Of a stretch of DNA of 32,866 bases, positions 31,996 through 32,866 are shown one piece after another. The notes beneath the pieces were generated by a model, which was not told where the DNA came from, ran no database searches, and saw only the letters and a list, made by a program, of their open reading frames with translations. How positions within the stretch are numbered: the first letter of the stretch is position 1; every line of letters begins with the position of its first letter. Both the position numbers and the translations under genes were made by a program. This DNA comes from JAUYIW01 sp043818555 (GTDB lineage Bacteria > Patescibacteriota > Patescibacteriia > UBA9934): assembly GCA_043818555.1 (NCBI GenBank), contig JBDRFP010000025.1, positions 1 through 32,866 of the forward strand. Reading direction: 5' to 3'.

Positions 31996-32041
31996 AGGAG
32001 CCTAATATCCAAAACCCAGAACCTAAAACCCAAAACCCAAC

Positions 32042-32069
32042 AAAAAATCCGCGACACGAGGGCCGCGGA
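32042..32069 (-). terminator. intrinsic terminator of the 193-residue orphan
   Basis: On the minus strand TCCGCG pairs with CGCGGA around a 10-base loop, followed by TTTTTT. It lies 8 bases beyond the stop of the gene. Confidence 0.85.
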
Positions 32070-32077
32070 CGAGTGGT

Positions 32078-32659
32078 CTATTCTTCGAGCAACCTGCTGA
32101 GCATGGCGAGCGCAAGTTTTTCATCCTCGATGTTGTAGCGAGCTTTCACAATCTCTACTGCTACATTCCTGAAGCAGCGCCAGTAGTTGGGGTGTACGCT
32201 GTGCTGCATTTCCATCACAAGACCAATGGCCTTGAGAAGACTGTTGACGGCATCTTCGTTGGAATATTGGCAGATCCTGCCAAGCGCCAGCCCAGCGCTG
32301 TCCAGGTTTAGCACTTCAGTGTGGTCTACGAAGTTCTTGCCAATGCTCCATTGCGCCACCTCTTCCGAACCTTCTTCGTCAACCTTCATGCTCAGACGCC
32401 TGGCGTAGGCTTCGAGCCAGCATTGGTTGAGGTGTCGGTGTAGAACGGCCTGGTCCATTTCGGAGCCTGTCAGGTAGTTGACTACAATGTCGCCTGCCCC
32501 TAGTTCATACCTCTCCACCTGCGGCAGAGACGAGAGAAGGTTGAAGCACACCAAGAGCCAGTACGACTCCTCTCTGCTTCCAGCTTCTGGGAAGTTGGTA
32601 ACCAGCTCTATGAGCTCGAAAAGTCGGCTTGCGGCTTTTGTAATGTATTCAGGGTTCAT
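32078..32659 (-). CDS. hypothetical all-helical orphan protein
   Basis: This 193-residue soluble protein is mainly helical with several Trp, Tyr and Cys residues. There is no signal peptide, membrane helix or motif I recognise. The start is supported by GGAGAGG a few bases before the ATG, an SD-like sequence that most genes here lack. A strong T-run terminator follows. Like the DUF5680-like gene at 9009, it is a lone, self-contained unit. An integrase end lies just upstream on the same strand, which may mean the gene arrived with a mobile element. Confidence 0.7.
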   Translation of the reverse strand: MNPEYITKAASRLFELIELVTNFPEAGSREESYWLLVCFNLLSSLPQVERYELGAGDIVVNYLTGSEMDQAVLHRHLNQCWLEAYARRLSMKVDEEGSEEVAQWSIGKNFVDHTEVLNLDSAGLALGRICQYSNEDAVNSLLKAIGLVMEMQHSVHPNYWRCFRNVAVEIVKARYNIEDEKLALAMLSRLLEE

Positions 32660-32717
32660 TATCCTCTCCGTTGTTTGTATGGAACTGCGGGTAAGTTAGC
32701 AAATTTGTTGCGGGCTG

Positions 32718-32866
32718 TCAATCATATGTACTAGAAGGGTACTTCGGTAACACTTTGTGATATTTGAAATGAAAATTAATTGGTGGAGCGTAATCCAGGC
32801 TCTGGTGAGGTCTTTTGAAGTTGTATTCTACTAGCCACTCGGTGAGTCTTTTGTTGAAGAGAGAGC
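32718..32866 (-). mobile_element. integrase-core transposase, C-terminal fragment (IS3/IS481-like)
   Basis: The minus-strand frame entering from the right edge reads 48 residues to a TGA at 32718-32720. It contains L-T-E-W-L-V-E-Y-N-F-K-R-P-H-Q-S-L-D-Y and A-P-P-I-N, the standard end of rve-type (DDE) transposases of the IS3 and IS481 groups. The start is outside the window, so it cannot be said whether the gene is intact. No terminal inverted repeat is recognised between it and the orphan gene at 32659. Confidence 0.8.

Overview
The window looks like part of a Candidate Phyla Radiation (Patescibacteria) chromosome. The evidence is the split PrgI / TraC-like / VirB4 secretion locus, a VirB2-like pilin fused to a peptidase, a 23S-IVS-type four-helix-bundle gene, many short palindromic intergenic repeats (including CCTGCCTGCCGGCAGGCAGG), AT-rich starts mostly without a Shine-Dalgarno (SD) sequence, and the absence of biosynthetic operons. 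TGA is used as a stop, so the SR1/Gracilibacteria code is unlikely. The exact class cannot be read from the sequence.

Layout. 1-6344 (+): two unrecognised proteins, then PrgI, a TraC-like protein, a VirB4 ATPase and a VirB8-like membrane protein, closed by two hairpins. 6406-8736: three phosphoribosyltransferase-fold genes (comF on +; prs and a COG1926 enzyme on -). 8737-11102: a repeat- and tRNA-rich stretch with a DUF5680-like orphan, tRNA-Arg(GCG), a two-TM protein, tRNA-Ser(UGA), a GIY-YIG nuclease and tRNA-Ser(GCU). 11241-13970 (+): recG and a methyltransferase. 13972-19370 (-): one tight operon of a membrane protein, a beta-propeller, a DsbA-like protein, a VirB2-like/M15 peptidase fusion and radA. 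19535-23507 (-): clpC, htpX and lemA. 23720-31875 (+): phosphohexomutase, murI, rseP, pheS, pheT, a frameshifted four-helix-bundle gene and a small membrane protein. 32078-32866 (-): an orphan gene and the 3' end of an integrase.

The most striking feature is a family of four ~141-nt elements at 2311-2452, 11103-11243, 23580-23722 and 25057-25196. Each lies in sense orientation and ends exactly on the start codon of prgI, recG, the phosphohexomutase or murI. Each has a distal arm A, an SD-like sequence with a start codon exactly 6 nt downstream opening a 3-5 codon ORF, an AT-rich variable segment, a second arm B resembling A, and an arm C that can pair with either A or B. In two copies a -10 hexamer lies exactly 6 nt before the element, so the transcript would begin at its boundary. 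This is the architecture of a cis-acting RNA switch or attenuator. I do not recognise it as a described family.

Functionally the window joins a reduced type IV secretion or DNA-uptake-like machine (PrgI, VirB4, VirB8-like, VirB2-like/M15, with ComF and RadA nearby), envelope quality control (ClpC, HtpX, LemA, RseP), cell-wall precursor genes (MurI, phosphohexomutase) and translation genes (PheST, three tRNAs). The leader element would tie the secretion operon, RecG and wall-precursor enzymes into one candidate regulon.
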